The notes beneath the pieces are model-generated. The model saw only the letters and a list, made by a program, of their open reading frames with translations. It was not told where the DNA came from and searched no databases. 64,000 nucleotides of DNA from Pseudomonas violetae (lineage in GTDB: Bacteria; Pseudomonadota; Gammaproteobacteria; Pseudomonadales; Pseudomonadaceae). The translations under genes and the position numbers were made by a program. Position 1 is the first letter of the stretch; every line of letters starts with the position of its first letter. Shown piece after piece: positions 9,042 to 18,212 of this stretch. The DNA lies in contig NZ_JAKNRW010000013.1 of NCBI RefSeq assembly GCF_023072615.1, positions 1 to 64,000 of the forward strand. The letters are read 5' to 3'.

Positions 9042-10943
9042 ATGACATCAGTAAACCAGTTCTGGCGCCGGGCTAAATTGCCGCTGGCGGTCAGTCTTGC
9101 TTCTACGCTCGCCGGGCCCGCATTCGGCGTCAGTTTTAACATTGGTGAAATCGAAGGTCAGTTCGACTCTTCTCTCTCCCTGGGCATGAGCGTCTCCACC
9201 CAGTCGCCGAACAAGAACCTGATCGGGGTCAACAACGGCGGCCACGGGCTGTCCCAGACATCCGATGACGGCCACTTGAACTTCAAGAGCGGCCAGGCCT
9301 TCTCGAAGATCTTCAAGGGCATCCATGACCTTGAACTGAAATACGGTGATACCGGTGTGTTCGTGCGGGGCAAATACTGGTACGACTTCGCGCTGCAAAA
9401 CGAAGACCTCGAATTCAAGAACGTCAGCAACGACAACCGCAAGGAAGGCTCCAAGTCCTCCGGCGGCCAGATCCTCGACGCCTTCGTCTACCACAACTAC
9501 TCCATTGCCGATCAACCGGGCTCCGTGCGTCTAGGCAAGCAGGTAGTGAGCTGGGGTGAAAGTACGTTTATCGGTGGTGGCATCAACTCGATCAACCCGA
9601 TTGACGTTTCCGCATTCCGTCGTCCTGGCGCCGAGATCAAGGAAGGCTTGATCCCGGTCAACATGTTCTATGTCTCGCAGAGCCTCACCGAAAACCTCTC
9701 GGCCGAAGCGTTTTACCAGCTGGAATGGGACCAGACCGTTGTCGACAACTGCGGCACCTTCTTCTCTCAGCCGGATATCGTCGCCGATGGCTGTGACAAC
9801 AACCTGCGCGTGCTGAACAAGCGTTCGCAGATTCCAGCCATTGCCCTCGGTCCATTGGCCGGCGCTGGCGTCGACGTCAACGAGGAAGGTGTACTGGTGC
9901 GTCGCGGACCCGATCGCGATGCGCGGGACAGCGGCCAGTGGGGCGCGTCCCTCAAGTACATGTTCGATCCGCTGGATACCGAATTCGGTGCGTACTTCAT
10001 GAACTACCACAGCCGTGCGCCGATCTTCAGCGCCACGGGTGCGCCGCAGTCGGTGTACAACACTGCTGCGGGCCTGCCAGGTCCGTTCGCGGCACTGGCC
10101 CCTTTACTGGTAGCGGGCAACTCGCAGTACTTCATCGAATACCCGGAAGACATTCGTCTCTACGGCTTGAGCTTCTCTACCACCCTGCCTACCGGTACGG
10201 CGTGGAGCGGTGAGATCAGCTATCGTCCGAACGCGCCGGTGCAGCTCAACTCCACCGACATTCTGTTTGCTGGTATTCGTCCTTTGGGCGGCGGCAATCC
10301 GAATAATCCATTGACCAATGCTTCGTTACTTTCCGCTGGGGCGGGTAGCGACCTTCACGGCTATCGTCGTAAAGAGGTTACCCAGTTTCAGACCACCCTT
10401 ACGCACTTCTTCGATCAAGTCATGGGCGCGAGCCGTCTGACGCTGGTTGGTGAAGTGGGCGTGACACATGTTGGCGGCCTGGAAAGCACCTCCGACGTCC
10501 GTTACGGCCGAGATCCGGTCTACGGTCCAGGTGAGTTGCCAGCCTCAGGCGCCGCGGATACCTGCACGACGCTCAATACCAGCACCATAAATGGTGCGGG
10601 GCCGGGTACTGCGGCCAACAACCGAAGCCGCAATTGCACCAACGAAGGCTTCACCACGGCGACTTCGTGGGGCTACCGCGGTCGTGCAATTTGGGAATAC
10701 AACGATGTATTCGCCGGGGTCAACCTCAAGCCGAACGTGGCATGGTCCCATGACGTCAGCGGCTACTCGCCAGGCCCTGGCGGCAACTTCGAGGAAGGTC
10801 GCAAAGCGGTCAGCCTGGGTGTCGATGCCGAGTACCAGAACACCTACACCGCGAGCCTGGCCTACACCAACTTCTTCGACGGTAAGTACACCACTGTGGA
10901 CGACCGCGACTTTGTTGCGCTCAGCGTCGGCGTGAACTTCTAA
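9042..10943 (+). CDS. DUF1302 outer-membrane beta-barrel protein
   Basis: A predicted outer-membrane protein of 633 residues. It begins with a signal peptide (basic MTSVNQFWRRAK, hydrophobic stretch, cleavage near AFG-VSF) and ends with an amphipathic strand finishing in Phe (ALSVGVNF), typical of beta-barrels. Early segments such as GEIEGQFDSSLSLGMSVSTQ and VRLGKQVVSWGEST are hallmarks of DUF1302. Four cysteines lie in two pairs in likely external loops. The start at 9042 has GGAG upstream. The next gene, DUF1329, is 28 bp away, and the two families regularly occur together, often near hydrophobic-compound metabolism. Exact function is not established. Confidence 0.9.
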   Translation: MTSVNQFWRRAKLPLAVSLASTLAGPAFGVSFNIGEIEGQFDSSLSLGMSVSTQSPNKNLIGVNNGGHGLSQTSDDGHLNFKSGQAFSKIFKGIHDLELKYGDTGVFVRGKYWYDFALQNEDLEFKNVSNDNRKEGSKSSGGQILDAFVYHNYSIADQPGSVRLGKQVVSWGESTFIGGGINSINPIDVSAFRRPGAEIKEGLIPVNMFYVSQSLTENLSAEAFYQLEWDQTVVDNCGTFFSQPDIVADGCDNNLRVLNKRSQIPAIALGPLAGAGVDVNEEGVLVRRGPDRDARDSGQWGASLKYMFDPLDTEFGAYFMNYHSRAPIFSATGAPQSVYNTAAGLPGPFAALAPLLVAGNSQYFIEYPEDIRLYGLSFSTTLPTGTAWSGEISYRPNAPVQLNSTDILFAGIRPLGGGNPNNPLTNASLLSAGAGSDLHGYRRKEVTQFQTTLTHFFDQVMGASRLTLVGEVGVTHVGGLESTSDVRYGRDPVYGPGELPASGAADTCTTLNTSTINGAGPGTAANNRSRNCTNEGFTTATSWGYRGRAIWEYNDVFAGVNLKPNVAWSHDVSGYSPGPGGNFEEGRKAVSLGVDAEYQNTYTASLAYTNFFDGKYTTVDDRDFVALSVGVNF

Positions 10944-10971
10944 GCACAGTATTTTCAGGATGAACACACAT

Positions 10972-12336
10972 ATGAAAATAACAAAGAGTCTGTTCCAAGC
11001 CGGTGTTCTGGGACTTTCGCTGCTGGCGACCAGCGTGATGGCGGCGGTTCCCGCTGCCGAAGCGGACAAGTTGGGCAAGAGCCTGACGCCGATGGGCGCC
11101 GAGATGGCGGGTAACGCCGACGGTTCGATCCCGGCCTGGAAACCCATGGCCAAAAATGCTGGCACTGTCGACAGCAAGGGATTCCTCTCCGACCCGTACG
11201 GCAGTGAAAAGCCGCTGTTCACCATCACCGCGCAGAACGTTGATCAGTACAAAGAGAAACTTGCTCCGGGCCAGTACGCGATGTTCAAGCGTTATCCGGA
11301 AAGCTTCAAGATGCCGGTATACCCGTCCCATCGCGGCGCCACCGTGCCGGATGAAGTGTTCGCCTCCATCAAGAAAAACGCCGTCAACACCAAACTGGTG
11401 TCCGGCGGTAACGGCCTGGAAAACTTCGAGACTGCCGTCCCGTTCCCCATCCCGAAAACCGGCGTTGAAGTCATCTGGAATCACATCACCCGTTATCGCG
11501 GTGGCAGCGTGACTCGCCTGGTCACCCAGGCCACGCCACAGCCGAACGGCTCGTTCAGTCTGGTGTACTTCCAGGACCAGTTCGTGTTCCGCGACAAGAT
11601 GAAGGATTACGATCCGGCGAACCCGGGAAATATCCTGTTCTACTTCAAGCAGAAAGTGACCGCGCCGGCACGTCTGGCCGGTGGCGTGCTGCTGGTTCAC
11701 GAAACCCTCGACCAAGTGAAGGAGCCGCGTTCGGCGTGGGTCTACAACGCCGGTCAGCGCCGAGTGCGTCGCGCCCCGCAAGTGTCTTATGACGGGCCGG
11801 GTACTGCCGCCGATGGCCTGCGTACCTCCGACAACCTGGACATGTACAACGGTGCGCCGGATCGTTACGACTGGAAACTCGAAGGCAAGAAGGAGATGTA
11901 CATCGCCTCCGACAGCTACAAACTCGACGATCCGAAGCTCAAGTATACTGACATCATCAAGGCCGGCCACATCAACCAGGACCTGGCTCGCTACGAGCTG
12001 CGCCGTGTGTGGCATGTGGTTGCAACCCTGAAGGAAGGCCAGCGCCATATCTATGCCAAGCGTGACTTCTACATCGACGAAGACACCTGGCAGGCGGCGG
12101 TGATTGACCACTACGACGGTCGCAACCAACTGTGGCGCGTTGCAGAAGCCCATGCCGAGAACTACTACGACAAGCAAGTACCGTGGTACGCCCTGGAAAC
12201 CCTGTATGACCTGCAATCGGGTCGTTACCTGGCGCTGGGCATGAAGAACGAAGAGAAGTCGGCGTATGACTTCGGTTTCACTGCCACCACCAGCGACTTC
12301 ACCCCTGCTGCATTGCGTCAGGAAGGTGTTCGCTAA
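10972..12336 (+). CDS. DUF1329 periplasmic/outer-membrane-associated protein
   Basis: A secreted protein of 454 residues with a clear signal peptide (MKITKSLFQAGVLGLSLLAT, cleavage after VMA). DUF1329 features include LTPMGAEMAGNADGSIPAW near the N-terminus and the central RRVRRAPQVSYDGPGT. The family is believed to adopt a LolB-like lipid-binding fold (family knowledge, not visible here). AGGA lies 11 bases before the ATG at 10972; an ATG at 10960 overlaps that site and is unlikely. It lies 28 bp after the DUF1302 gene and ends in a strong terminator, so the two form an operon. A role as periplasmic carrier for the barrel's substrate is inference. Confidence 0.9.
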   Translation: MKITKSLFQAGVLGLSLLATSVMAAVPAAEADKLGKSLTPMGAEMAGNADGSIPAWKPMAKNAGTVDSKGFLSDPYGSEKPLFTITAQNVDQYKEKLAPGQYAMFKRYPESFKMPVYPSHRGATVPDEVFASIKKNAVNTKLVSGGNGLENFETAVPFPIPKTGVEVIWNHITRYRGGSVTRLVTQATPQPNGSFSLVYFQDQFVFRDKMKDYDPANPGNILFYFKQKVTAPARLAGGVLLVHETLDQVKEPRSAWVYNAGQRRVRRAPQVSYDGPGTAADGLRTSDNLDMYNGAPDRYDWKLEGKKEMYIASDSYKLDDPKLKYTDIIKAGHINQDLARYELRRVWHVVATLKEGQRHIYAKRDFYIDEDTWQAAVIDHYDGRNQLWRVAEAHAENYYDKQVPWYALETLYDLQSGRYLALGMKNEEKSAYDFGFTATTSDFTPAALRQEGVR

Positions 12337-12369
12337 GCTGCACTGAGCAGAGGCCGCATCCTCTGAAAA

Positions 12370-12398
12370 CGCCCCGACTGGTTCGGGGCGTTTTTTTT
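12370..12398 (+). terminator. Rho-independent terminator of the DUF1302-DUF1329 operon
   Basis: Stem CGCCCCGA/TCGGGGCG with loop CTGGT, followed by eight T residues. Confidence 0.93.
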
Positions 12399-12518
12399 GC
12401 CTGGCGTTTCGTGGCCTTTTTGTAGCCATTTGTAGCAACAACCTTCATTACCTCTTCGTTTACCGCTAGTCTGCGGACATCTGCAACGCCGCCACCCGCC
12501 ATCAAACAAGAGCCGGCC

Positions 12519-15257
12519 ATGACTGATCTGTCCCCCATCCCGGGCCCTGCAAGCGTTGCCGTCGCGGCATTAGACGGACGTTTTTTTCGCCCGCCGCTGC
12601 CTGATGGCCATGTGCTGCGGCCGCGTCTGTGCGAGCGCCTGAGTGCCGGGCTGGGCGGCAGGCTGCTGCTGGTCAGCGCCCCGGCAGGGTTTGGCAAAAG
12701 CTCCCTGGCTGTGGAGTTCTGCCAGGGCTTGCCAGCGCACTGGCAAAGTCTGTGGCTGGGCCTGAGTCCACGTGACAGCGACCCGGGGCGGTTTCTCGAG
12801 CGGTTACTCGAAGGCCTCCAGGATTTTTATCCCAGGCTTGGCAACCAGTCCCTTGGCCTGCTGAAAATGCGCCAGCGCCATCAGCCCTTTGCGTTCGAAG
12901 AGTGGCTGGATGGCTTGCTTGATGAGCTGGCGGTGCACTTGCTGCCAACGGCTCCACTGTTGCTGGTGCTCGACGACTACCACTTGGCCCAGGGCCCGGT
13001 GCTCGACCGTTGCCTGCAATTTTTCCTCAATCATCTGCCTGACGGCCTGCTGGTAATGGTCACCAGTCGCCAACGTCCGGACTGGCATCTGGCGCGCCTG
13101 CGCCTGTCACGGCAACTGCTCGAACTGCATGAGCAGGACTTGCGTCTGACTCACGATGAAGCCGTGACCCTGCTCGATCGTCACAGCACCTCGTTGCGCG
13201 GCGAAGCCCTGGAAAATCTCATCGAGCGCAGCGAAGGCTGGGTGGCTGGCCTGCGTTTCTGGCTGCTAGCCGCCTCCGAAGTGGGTGGCGAAGGTGCGTT
13301 GCCCCAGTCCCTGCATGGTGGGGAGGGGCTGATCCGCGATTACCTGCTTGAAGAGGTCATCGATTGCCTGCCCGTCGAGGTGCAGGCATTCCTGTACGAC
13401 ACCGCCCCCCAGGAGCGTTTCTGCAGCGAGCTGTGCGACGCGGTTCGCGAGGCTCATGACAGCGCGGAGATCCTGCGATTCCTCCTGGCTCACCAGGTGT
13501 TCCTGGTGCCGCTGGATGAGCAGGGCCACTGGTACCGTTATCACCATCTGTTTTCCGATCTGTTGCGCACCCGCCCGACCGCCCAGGCCATCGTGCCGGC
13601 GGCGAGCCTGCACTTGCGCGCGTGTCGCTGGTTCAACGCCCAGGGGTTGCTCGACGAAGCAGTGGAACAGGCGCTGCGCGCCGGTCACCTGGACGTCGCG
13701 GCGAGCCTGGTGCAGAACCTCTCCGAAGAGCAGCTGCTGGCTGAGCAGAACGTCGGCATGTTGCTGCGCTGGAAAATGGACTTGCCCGACAGCCTGCTGA
13801 TCAGCACACCGCGCTTGATCGTGCTGTACAGCTGGGCCTTGGGGCTGGCCTGCCAACTGGACGCCGCCGAAGAACTGGCCAGCCATTTGAGCCGCTTCCT
13901 GCCGGCCCCCTCGGCCACTGCGCAGAAGTCCATGCTGGCGCAGTGGCTGGCCTTGAGCGGGATCATCGCCCGCGGGCGCGGCAACCGTGAACTGACCCTG
14001 CTGTATTGCACCGAAGCCCTGGAGAGCCTGCCGTCCAAACGCTATGGCCAGCGCCTGATGTGCCTGTCGACCCTGTCCAACCTGGCGATCGCCGATGGCG
14101 ACCTGTGGCACGCTCGAGGGTTGAACCGCGACTCCCTGGAACTGGCTCAGCGAGTAGGTAATCCATTGTTCGAGGCGCTGGCGCATTACGATCGTGCGCG
14201 GGTGCTCCAGGCGCGTGGAGAAATCCTGCGGGCTTTGGATGAAGTACGCCAGGGCTTGCAGCGCCTCCAAGGGTTGTCGCCGCAACGACTCTACGCAGTC
14301 CGAGCACGCCTGACGTTATACGAAGGATTCCTGTTGGCCATGCGCCTGCAGCCACAGGCTGCGCGCAGCCGGCTGCAGGCAGGCCTGAACGAAGCACGGG
14401 CCTGCCGCGATATCAGCGTGTTGATCGGCCATTGCGTGATCGCCAGGCTCGAAGGCAGCAGCGGCGAATTCGCCAAGGCCTTCGCCGAACTCGCCGAAGC
14501 CGAGCGCCTGATGCATATCTGGGACGTGCCGCCGATTTATTACCTGGCGATGATTACCCTGGTCAAATGCGAGCTATGGCTGGCCCAGGGCCGCACCGAT
14601 CTTGCCGAAGCCTGGCTGGCGCGCCTGAGCCAGACCTACAACGGCGAGCACCCCGCCGCACCACCGGAGTTTCATCCGCAACTGCCCTTGCATATCGAAC
14701 TGCAGCAGGCCTTGCTGGAAGTCATCCAGGGTCAGCCGATGCTGGCGGAGGGGCGCCTGAACGCGTTGCTGCAAAACGGCCAGCAAACCGGGCGGCAGAT
14801 GCTCAGTGTGATGGTGCTGACGCAGAAGACCGCGCTGCTGCTGGTCAGCAACCGCGAACCAGAAGCCCGCCAAGCCCTCACCCAGGCCCTTGATGCGGCG
14901 AGCGGCGGTGTGGTGCAACCTTTCGACGGCTTGCTGAGCAAACACCCGGCCTGGTTGCGTGAGCAGCTTCAGCTCAATGCCAGGACCGCAGTGTCCTCCA
15001 CCCTCGCGGAGCACCTGCCCGCTATAGCCCCGCGCATTGCGTCGGAACCATCCCACGCCTGCGAGCAACTGAGTGCCCGTGAACTGGCTGTTCTGAAGCT
15101 CATTGCCCAAGGCTGTTCAAATCAGGAGATCAGTGATCAGCTGTTTATTTCGCTGCATACGGTGAAGACCCATGCCAGCCATATCAACAGCAAGCTGGGA
15201 GTGGAGCGCAGGACTCAGGCGGTGGCGCGGGCGAAGGAGTTGGGTGTGTTGGGGTGA
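12519..15257 (+). CDS. MalT-type (LAL) LuxR-family transcriptional activator
   Basis: A large ATP-dependent regulator of 912 residues. The N-terminal NTPase has a Walker A motif APAGFGKSS (about residues 54-62) and a Walker B-like LLLVLDDYHLA (about 147-157). A long helical, TPR-like middle region probably senses the inducer. The C-terminal LuxR-type helix-turn-helix occupies about residues 850-912 (LSARELAVLKLIAQG, then HTVKTHASHINSKLGV). MalT-like regulators bind ATP and an inducer, oligomerise and activate transcription. Its position right after the DUF1302/DUF1329 operon, with its own start after a terminator, suggests it controls that module. The inducer is unknown; an acyl-CoA or fatty acid is a reasonable guess. 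Confidence 0.92.
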   Translation: MTDLSPIPGPASVAVAALDGRFFRPPLPDGHVLRPRLCERLSAGLGGRLLLVSAPAGFGKSSLAVEFCQGLPAHWQSLWLGLSPRDSDPGRFLERLLEGLQDFYPRLGNQSLGLLKMRQRHQPFAFEEWLDGLLDELAVHLLPTAPLLLVLDDYHLAQGPVLDRCLQFFLNHLPDGLLVMVTSRQRPDWHLARLRLSRQLLELHEQDLRLTHDEAVTLLDRHSTSLRGEALENLIERSEGWVAGLRFWLLAASEVGGEGALPQSLHGGEGLIRDYLLEEVIDCLPVEVQAFLYDTAPQERFCSELCDAVREAHDSAEILRFLLAHQVFLVPLDEQGHWYRYHHLFSDLLRTRPTAQAIVPAASLHLRACRWFNAQGLLDEAVEQALRAGHLDVAASLVQNLSEEQLLAEQNVGMLLRWKMDLPDSLLISTPRLIVLYSWALGLACQLDAAEELASHLSRFLPAPSATAQKSMLAQWLALSGIIARGRGNRELTLLYCTEALESLPSKRYGQRLMCLSTLSNLAIADGDLWHARGLNRDSLELAQRVGNPLFEALAHYDRARVLQARGEILRALDEVRQGLQRLQGLSPQRLYAVRARLTLYEGFLLAMRLQPQAARSRLQAGLNEARACRDISVLIGHCVIARLEGSSGEFAKAFAELAEAERLMHIWDVPPIYYLAMITLVKCELWLAQGRTDLAEAWLARLSQTYNGEHPAAPPEFHPQLPLHIELQQALLEVIQGQPMLAEGRLNALLQNGQQTGRQMLSVMVLTQKTALLLVSNREPEARQALTQALDAASGGVVQPFDGLLSKHPAWLREQLQLNARTAVSSTLAEHLPAIAPRIASEPSHACEQLSARELAVLKLIAQGCSNQEISDQLFISLHTVKTHASHINSKLGVERRTQAVARAKELGVLG

Positions 15258-15316
15258 CGCTGTCGGGCCCGCCAGCCTGTGCCAGAATAGGCCATCCATT
15301 CTTCCCAGGAGCCACC

Positions 15317-15961
15317 ATGGTCGCTGCCAGCCCCGCGCTTATCCGCGAAACCTTCCCCGTCGGTCCTTTGCAGTGCAACTGCACGATCATCGGCGATCCG
15401 ATCACGAAAAAGGCCATCGTCGTCGATCCGGGTGGTAACCCTGAGCTGATCATGGCGCGTCTCGATGCGCTGGGGCTCAAGGTGGTGAGCATCATCCACA
15501 CCCATGCGCACCTGGACCATTTCCTGGCTTCCGGCCAGATGAAAGAGATAACCGGGGCGACCCTGCATCTGCACAAGGAGGACCAGTTCCTGTGGGACAA
15601 CCTGGAGATGCAGTGCCAGATGTTCGGCGTGCCTTACACGCCGGTACCCCCGCCAGATCGCTGGTTGGTCGACGATGAAGAACTGGCCTGCGGCTGTGGC
15701 GTGGCACTGCACACACCCGGTCACACTCCCGGCTCTATGAGTTTCTGGTTTGCAGACGCTAAGCTGCTCATCGCCGGTGACACACTGTTTCGTCGTGGGG
15801 TAGGGCGCACGGATTTATGGGGTGGGGATCAGGCTACTATTGTGCGGTCGATCAAGCAGCGCTTGTATACCCTTGATGAAGAGGCGACGGTGGTCACCGG
15901 GCATGGTCCGGACACGCGCCTGGGTGACGAAATGCGCGAGAACCCGTTCGTGCGTGCCTAA
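15317..15961 (+). CDS. MBL-fold metallo-hydrolase (YcbL/glyoxalase II-like)
   Basis: A metallo-beta-lactamase-fold hydrolase of 214 residues. The binuclear metal motif THAHLDH is at about residue 60, with further ligands in TPGHTPGSM, AGDTLF and TGHGPDT. It is close to E. coli YcbL and type II glyoxalase-like proteins, which split thioesters such as S-lactoylglutathione. It lacks the C-terminal substrate domain of GloB, so the true substrate is open. The ATG at 15317 is preceded by AGGA; the longer frame from 15254 overlaps the end of the MalT-like gene and is not needed. Confidence 0.88.
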   Translation: MVAASPALIRETFPVGPLQCNCTIIGDPITKKAIVVDPGGNPELIMARLDALGLKVVSIIHTHAHLDHFLASGQMKEITGATLHLHKEDQFLWDNLEMQCQMFGVPYTPVPPPDRWLVDDEELACGCGVALHTPGHTPGSMSFWFADAKLLIAGDTLFRRGVGRTDLWGGDQATIVRSIKQRLYTLDEEATVVTGHGPDTRLGDEMRENPFVRA

Positions 15962-16065
15962 TGTCTACCCGACGGAATTTTTACCGCGCAAAATGATCAA
16001 AAGCCGGCAAAGGTTCAATGCTTAAGTCCGTTGCACCACAGAATGCAAAAAAGTAGGAGCTCTTC

Positions 16066-16794
16066 ATGTTCACCACGCCTCGTCTGATTATTGCCGCTAC
16101 TGCCATCGCCGTGCTGTCTGGCTGCGCCTCGCCTAACCCGTATGACAACCAGGGTCAGGCCGATAGCGGTTCCCAGGGCATGAGCAAAACCGCCAAGTAC
16201 GGCGGCCTCGGGGCTCTGGCCGGTGCGCTGGCGGGTGCCGCCATTGACCACAACAATCGTGGCAAAGGCGCGCTGATTGGCGCCGCCGTGGTAGGTGCGT
16301 CCGCAGCCGGTTACGGTTACTACGCTGACCAGCAGGAGAAAAAGCTGCGCGCCAGCATGGCCAATACCGGTGTGGAAGTGCAGCGCCAGGGTGATCAGAT
16401 CAAGCTGATCATGCCGGGCAACATCACGTTCGCGACCGATTCGGCGAATATTGCGCCGAGCTTCTATCAGCCATTGAATAACCTGGCGGGTTCGTTGAAG
16501 GAGTTCAACCAGAACCAGATCGAAATCGTCGGTTACACCGACAGCACCGGCAGCCGCCAACACAACATGGACCTGTCCCAACGTCGCGCCCAGAGCGTGG
16601 CGACCTACCTGACGTCTCAGGGGGTCAGCGGTGCCAACCTTTCGGCTCGTGGTGCCGGTCCGGATAACCCGGTTGCCAGCAACGGTGACGTTAATGGTCG
16701 GGCGCAGAATCGTCGGGTTGAGGTCAACCTGAAAGCGATTCCGGGCCAGCAGTATGGTGGGCAGCAGCAGGGTAATGTTCAGCAGTATCCATAA
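16066..16794 (+). CDS. OmpA-family outer-membrane lipoprotein (YiaD-like)
   Basis: A lipoprotein of 242 residues. The signal ends in lipobox VLSGC at about residues 16-20. A glycine-zipper segment (GGLGALAGALAGAA, then GAAVVGASAAGYGY) follows, and then a C-terminal OmpA domain that binds peptidoglycan, with TFATDSANI, GYTDSTGS, LSQRRAQSVATYL and NRRVEVNL. It anchors the outer membrane to the cell wall. The tail is Gln/Gly-rich. An AGGAGC ribosome-binding site precedes the ATG and a strong terminator follows. The gene appears monocistronic. Confidence 0.92.
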   Translation: MFTTPRLIIAATAIAVLSGCASPNPYDNQGQADSGSQGMSKTAKYGGLGALAGALAGAAIDHNNRGKGALIGAAVVGASAAGYGYYADQQEKKLRASMANTGVEVQRQGDQIKLIMPGNITFATDSANIAPSFYQPLNNLAGSLKEFNQNQIEIVGYTDSTGSRQHNMDLSQRRAQSVATYLTSQGVSGANLSARGAGPDNPVASNGDVNGRAQNRRVEVNLKAIPGQQYGGQQQGNVQQYP

Positions 16795-16818
16795 GCGTTT
16801 GGCTGAACCCCTGATGTG

Positions 16819-16860
16819 AAAAAAGCCCGCCCGATCTTCTGCTGATCGGGCGGGTTTTTT
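16819..16860 (+). terminator. Terminator after the OmpA-family lipoprotein gene
   Basis: A-run, then a stem GCCCGCCCGATC/GATCGGGCGGG with a short loop, then six T residues. The flanking A-run lets it work in both directions. A decayed REP fragment (GTGCTTGCCCGCGAAG) follows at about 16868-16883. Confidence 0.92.
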
Positions 16861-16921
16861 GGGTGTTCGTGCTTGCCCGCGAAGAGGCCAGCACAGGCGA
16901 CGCAGACCCCAATCAAAAACA

Positions 16922-16965
16922 AAAAAGCCCCCGGACAATCACTCATCCGGGGGCTTTTTCATGTC
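16922..16965 (-). terminator. Terminator of the yhcB gene (minus strand)
   Basis: Stem AGCCCCCGGA/TCCGGGGGCT with flanking A and T runs, placed 14 bp beyond the stop codon of the minus-strand gene. It is back to back with the plus-strand terminator at 16819-16860, so the convergent genes are well insulated. Confidence 0.9.
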
Positions 16966-16978
16966 GCGCAAAACCTGC

Positions 16979-17413
16979 TTACTTCTTCAGGCCGTAATGC
17001 TCATCGAGCATGCCCGGCGCGTTTGGCGCTTTTGGCGCGTAATCGCGAGGCGGCTCCTGGTTGCGCGGCGGCGTCAGGCGCTCACGAGGCGGCTGGGCGG
17101 CGTCGGCATGCAATGCAGCCAGCAAGCGTTGGCGAGTCTGCTCGTCCAGGGCAAGGCGGTTTGCCCCATCAGCGAGATGATCCTGCACTTCCTGGTAGCT
17201 CTGGGTCATTTTCTTGACCAGGGTCGCCGTGCTGTTGAAGTGGGTGACCACCTCGTTCTGATAACTGTCAAAACGTTCCTGAATATCGTCCAGCTGACGT
17301 TGCGTGCTGTTAGGCGCGGCATTCGGCACCAGGCGAGCGATCAGGAAACCAATGGCGACACCCACAACCAGGGCAAGAGTCGGCAACAACCAAACTAAGA
17401 GCGAGTGTTCCAC
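16979..17413 (-). CDS. yhcB: YhcB family protein (DUF1043), membrane-anchored envelope/division factor
   Basis: A 144-residue protein with one N-terminal transmembrane helix (LLPTLALVVGVAIGFLIAR) and a cytosolic helical, probably coiled-coil region (STQRQLDDIQERFDSYQNEV, then KKMTQSYQEVQDHLADGA). The C-terminus is Pro-rich. This architecture defines DUF1043/YhcB, which in E. coli helps balance envelope synthesis and division. It is divergent from the hydrolase gene at 17559 and has its own terminator. The family call is firm; the precise role in pseudomonads is not known to me. Confidence 0.88.
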   Translation of the reverse strand: MEHSLLVWLLPTLALVVGVAIGFLIARLVPNAAPNSTQRQLDDIQERFDSYQNEVVTHFNSTATLVKKMTQSYQEVQDHLADGANRLALDEQTRQRLLAALHADAAQPPRERLTPPRNQEPPRDYAPKAPNAPGMLDEHYGLKK

Positions 17414-17558
17414 GAGTCCTTCCTCTATAAACGGCTTTGCTTTACGTTAACGGCTCGAACCTGCGCTGTATACCGCGATTCACTCGCAGGTAGATTGGCA
17501 CAGACAAATTGCTAGACGAGTCGACCCGATTTGAGGTCACGGAGTTCCTTCCTTGCTT

Positions 17559-18188
17559 ATGCGCGAAACCCCTGTATTGATTGATGGCCCAGTCGGTGAG
17601 CTGGAAAGTTTGTACCTGGATAATGAGCAGCCGCGCGGCATTGCGCTGATCTGCCATCCGAACCCGGTGCAGGGTGGCACCATGCTCAACAAAGTGGTTT
17701 CGACCTTGCAGCGCACGGCCCGCGACGCCGGTCTGGTGACTCTGCGCTTCAATTACCGTGGCGTAGGTGCCAGTGCCGGTTCCCACGACATGGGCACCGG
17801 CGAAGTCGATGACGCCCAGGCCGCCGCTGCCTGGCTGCGGGCGAAACATCCTGATCTACCTTTGACACTGCTGGGTTTCTCCTTCGGCGGTTTTGTTGCG
17901 GCAAGTCTCGGCGGTCGCCTGGAAGCCCAGGGTGAACAGCTCAAGCATCTGTTCATGGTGGCGCCAGCCGTCATGCGCCTGGGCGATCAGGATCAGCTGC
18001 CGCACCAGGGCGAGCTGACCCTGATCCAGCCGGAAACCGACGAAGTCATCGATCCGCAACGGGTCTACGACTGGTCCGAACAACTCGAGCGCCCCCATGA
18101 GCTGCTGAAAGTGGCAGAATGCGGACACTTTTTTCATGGCAAGCTGACCGATCTCAAGGATCTGATCCTGCCGCGTCTCTCGAACTGA
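17559..18188 (+). CDS. Alpha/beta hydrolase (YfhR/CC_2658-like serine hydrolase)
   Basis: A compact alpha/beta hydrolase of about 209 residues. ICHPNPVQGGTM begins the fold, LRFNYRGVGASAG precedes the nucleophile elbow GFSFGG (Ser), and the late GHFFHG holds the catalytic His; the acid is probably in QPETDEVI. No lid domain is seen. An in-frame TTG at 17553 lies 8 bases after GGAG, while the ATG at 17559 lies 14 bases after it, so the true start could be the TTG. It precedes trpS by 24 bp and may be cotranscribed with it. Substrate unknown. Confidence 0.87.
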   Translation: MRETPVLIDGPVGELESLYLDNEQPRGIALICHPNPVQGGTMLNKVVSTLQRTARDAGLVTLRFNYRGVGASAGSHDMGTGEVDDAQAAAAWLRAKHPDLPLTLLGFSFGGFVAASLGGRLEAQGEQLKHLFMVAPAVMRLGDQDQLPHQGELTLIQPETDEVIDPQRVYDWSEQLERPHELLKVAECGHFFHGKLTDLKDLILPRLSN

Positions 18189-18212
18189 TTGCAGTCTGAC
18201 AAGCGATAACCC

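Noticed and set aside
10921-12441. 506-residue minus-strand open frame over the DUF1329 gene
   Set aside because: Antisense shadow; the plus-strand gene has a signal peptide, ribosome-binding site and terminator.
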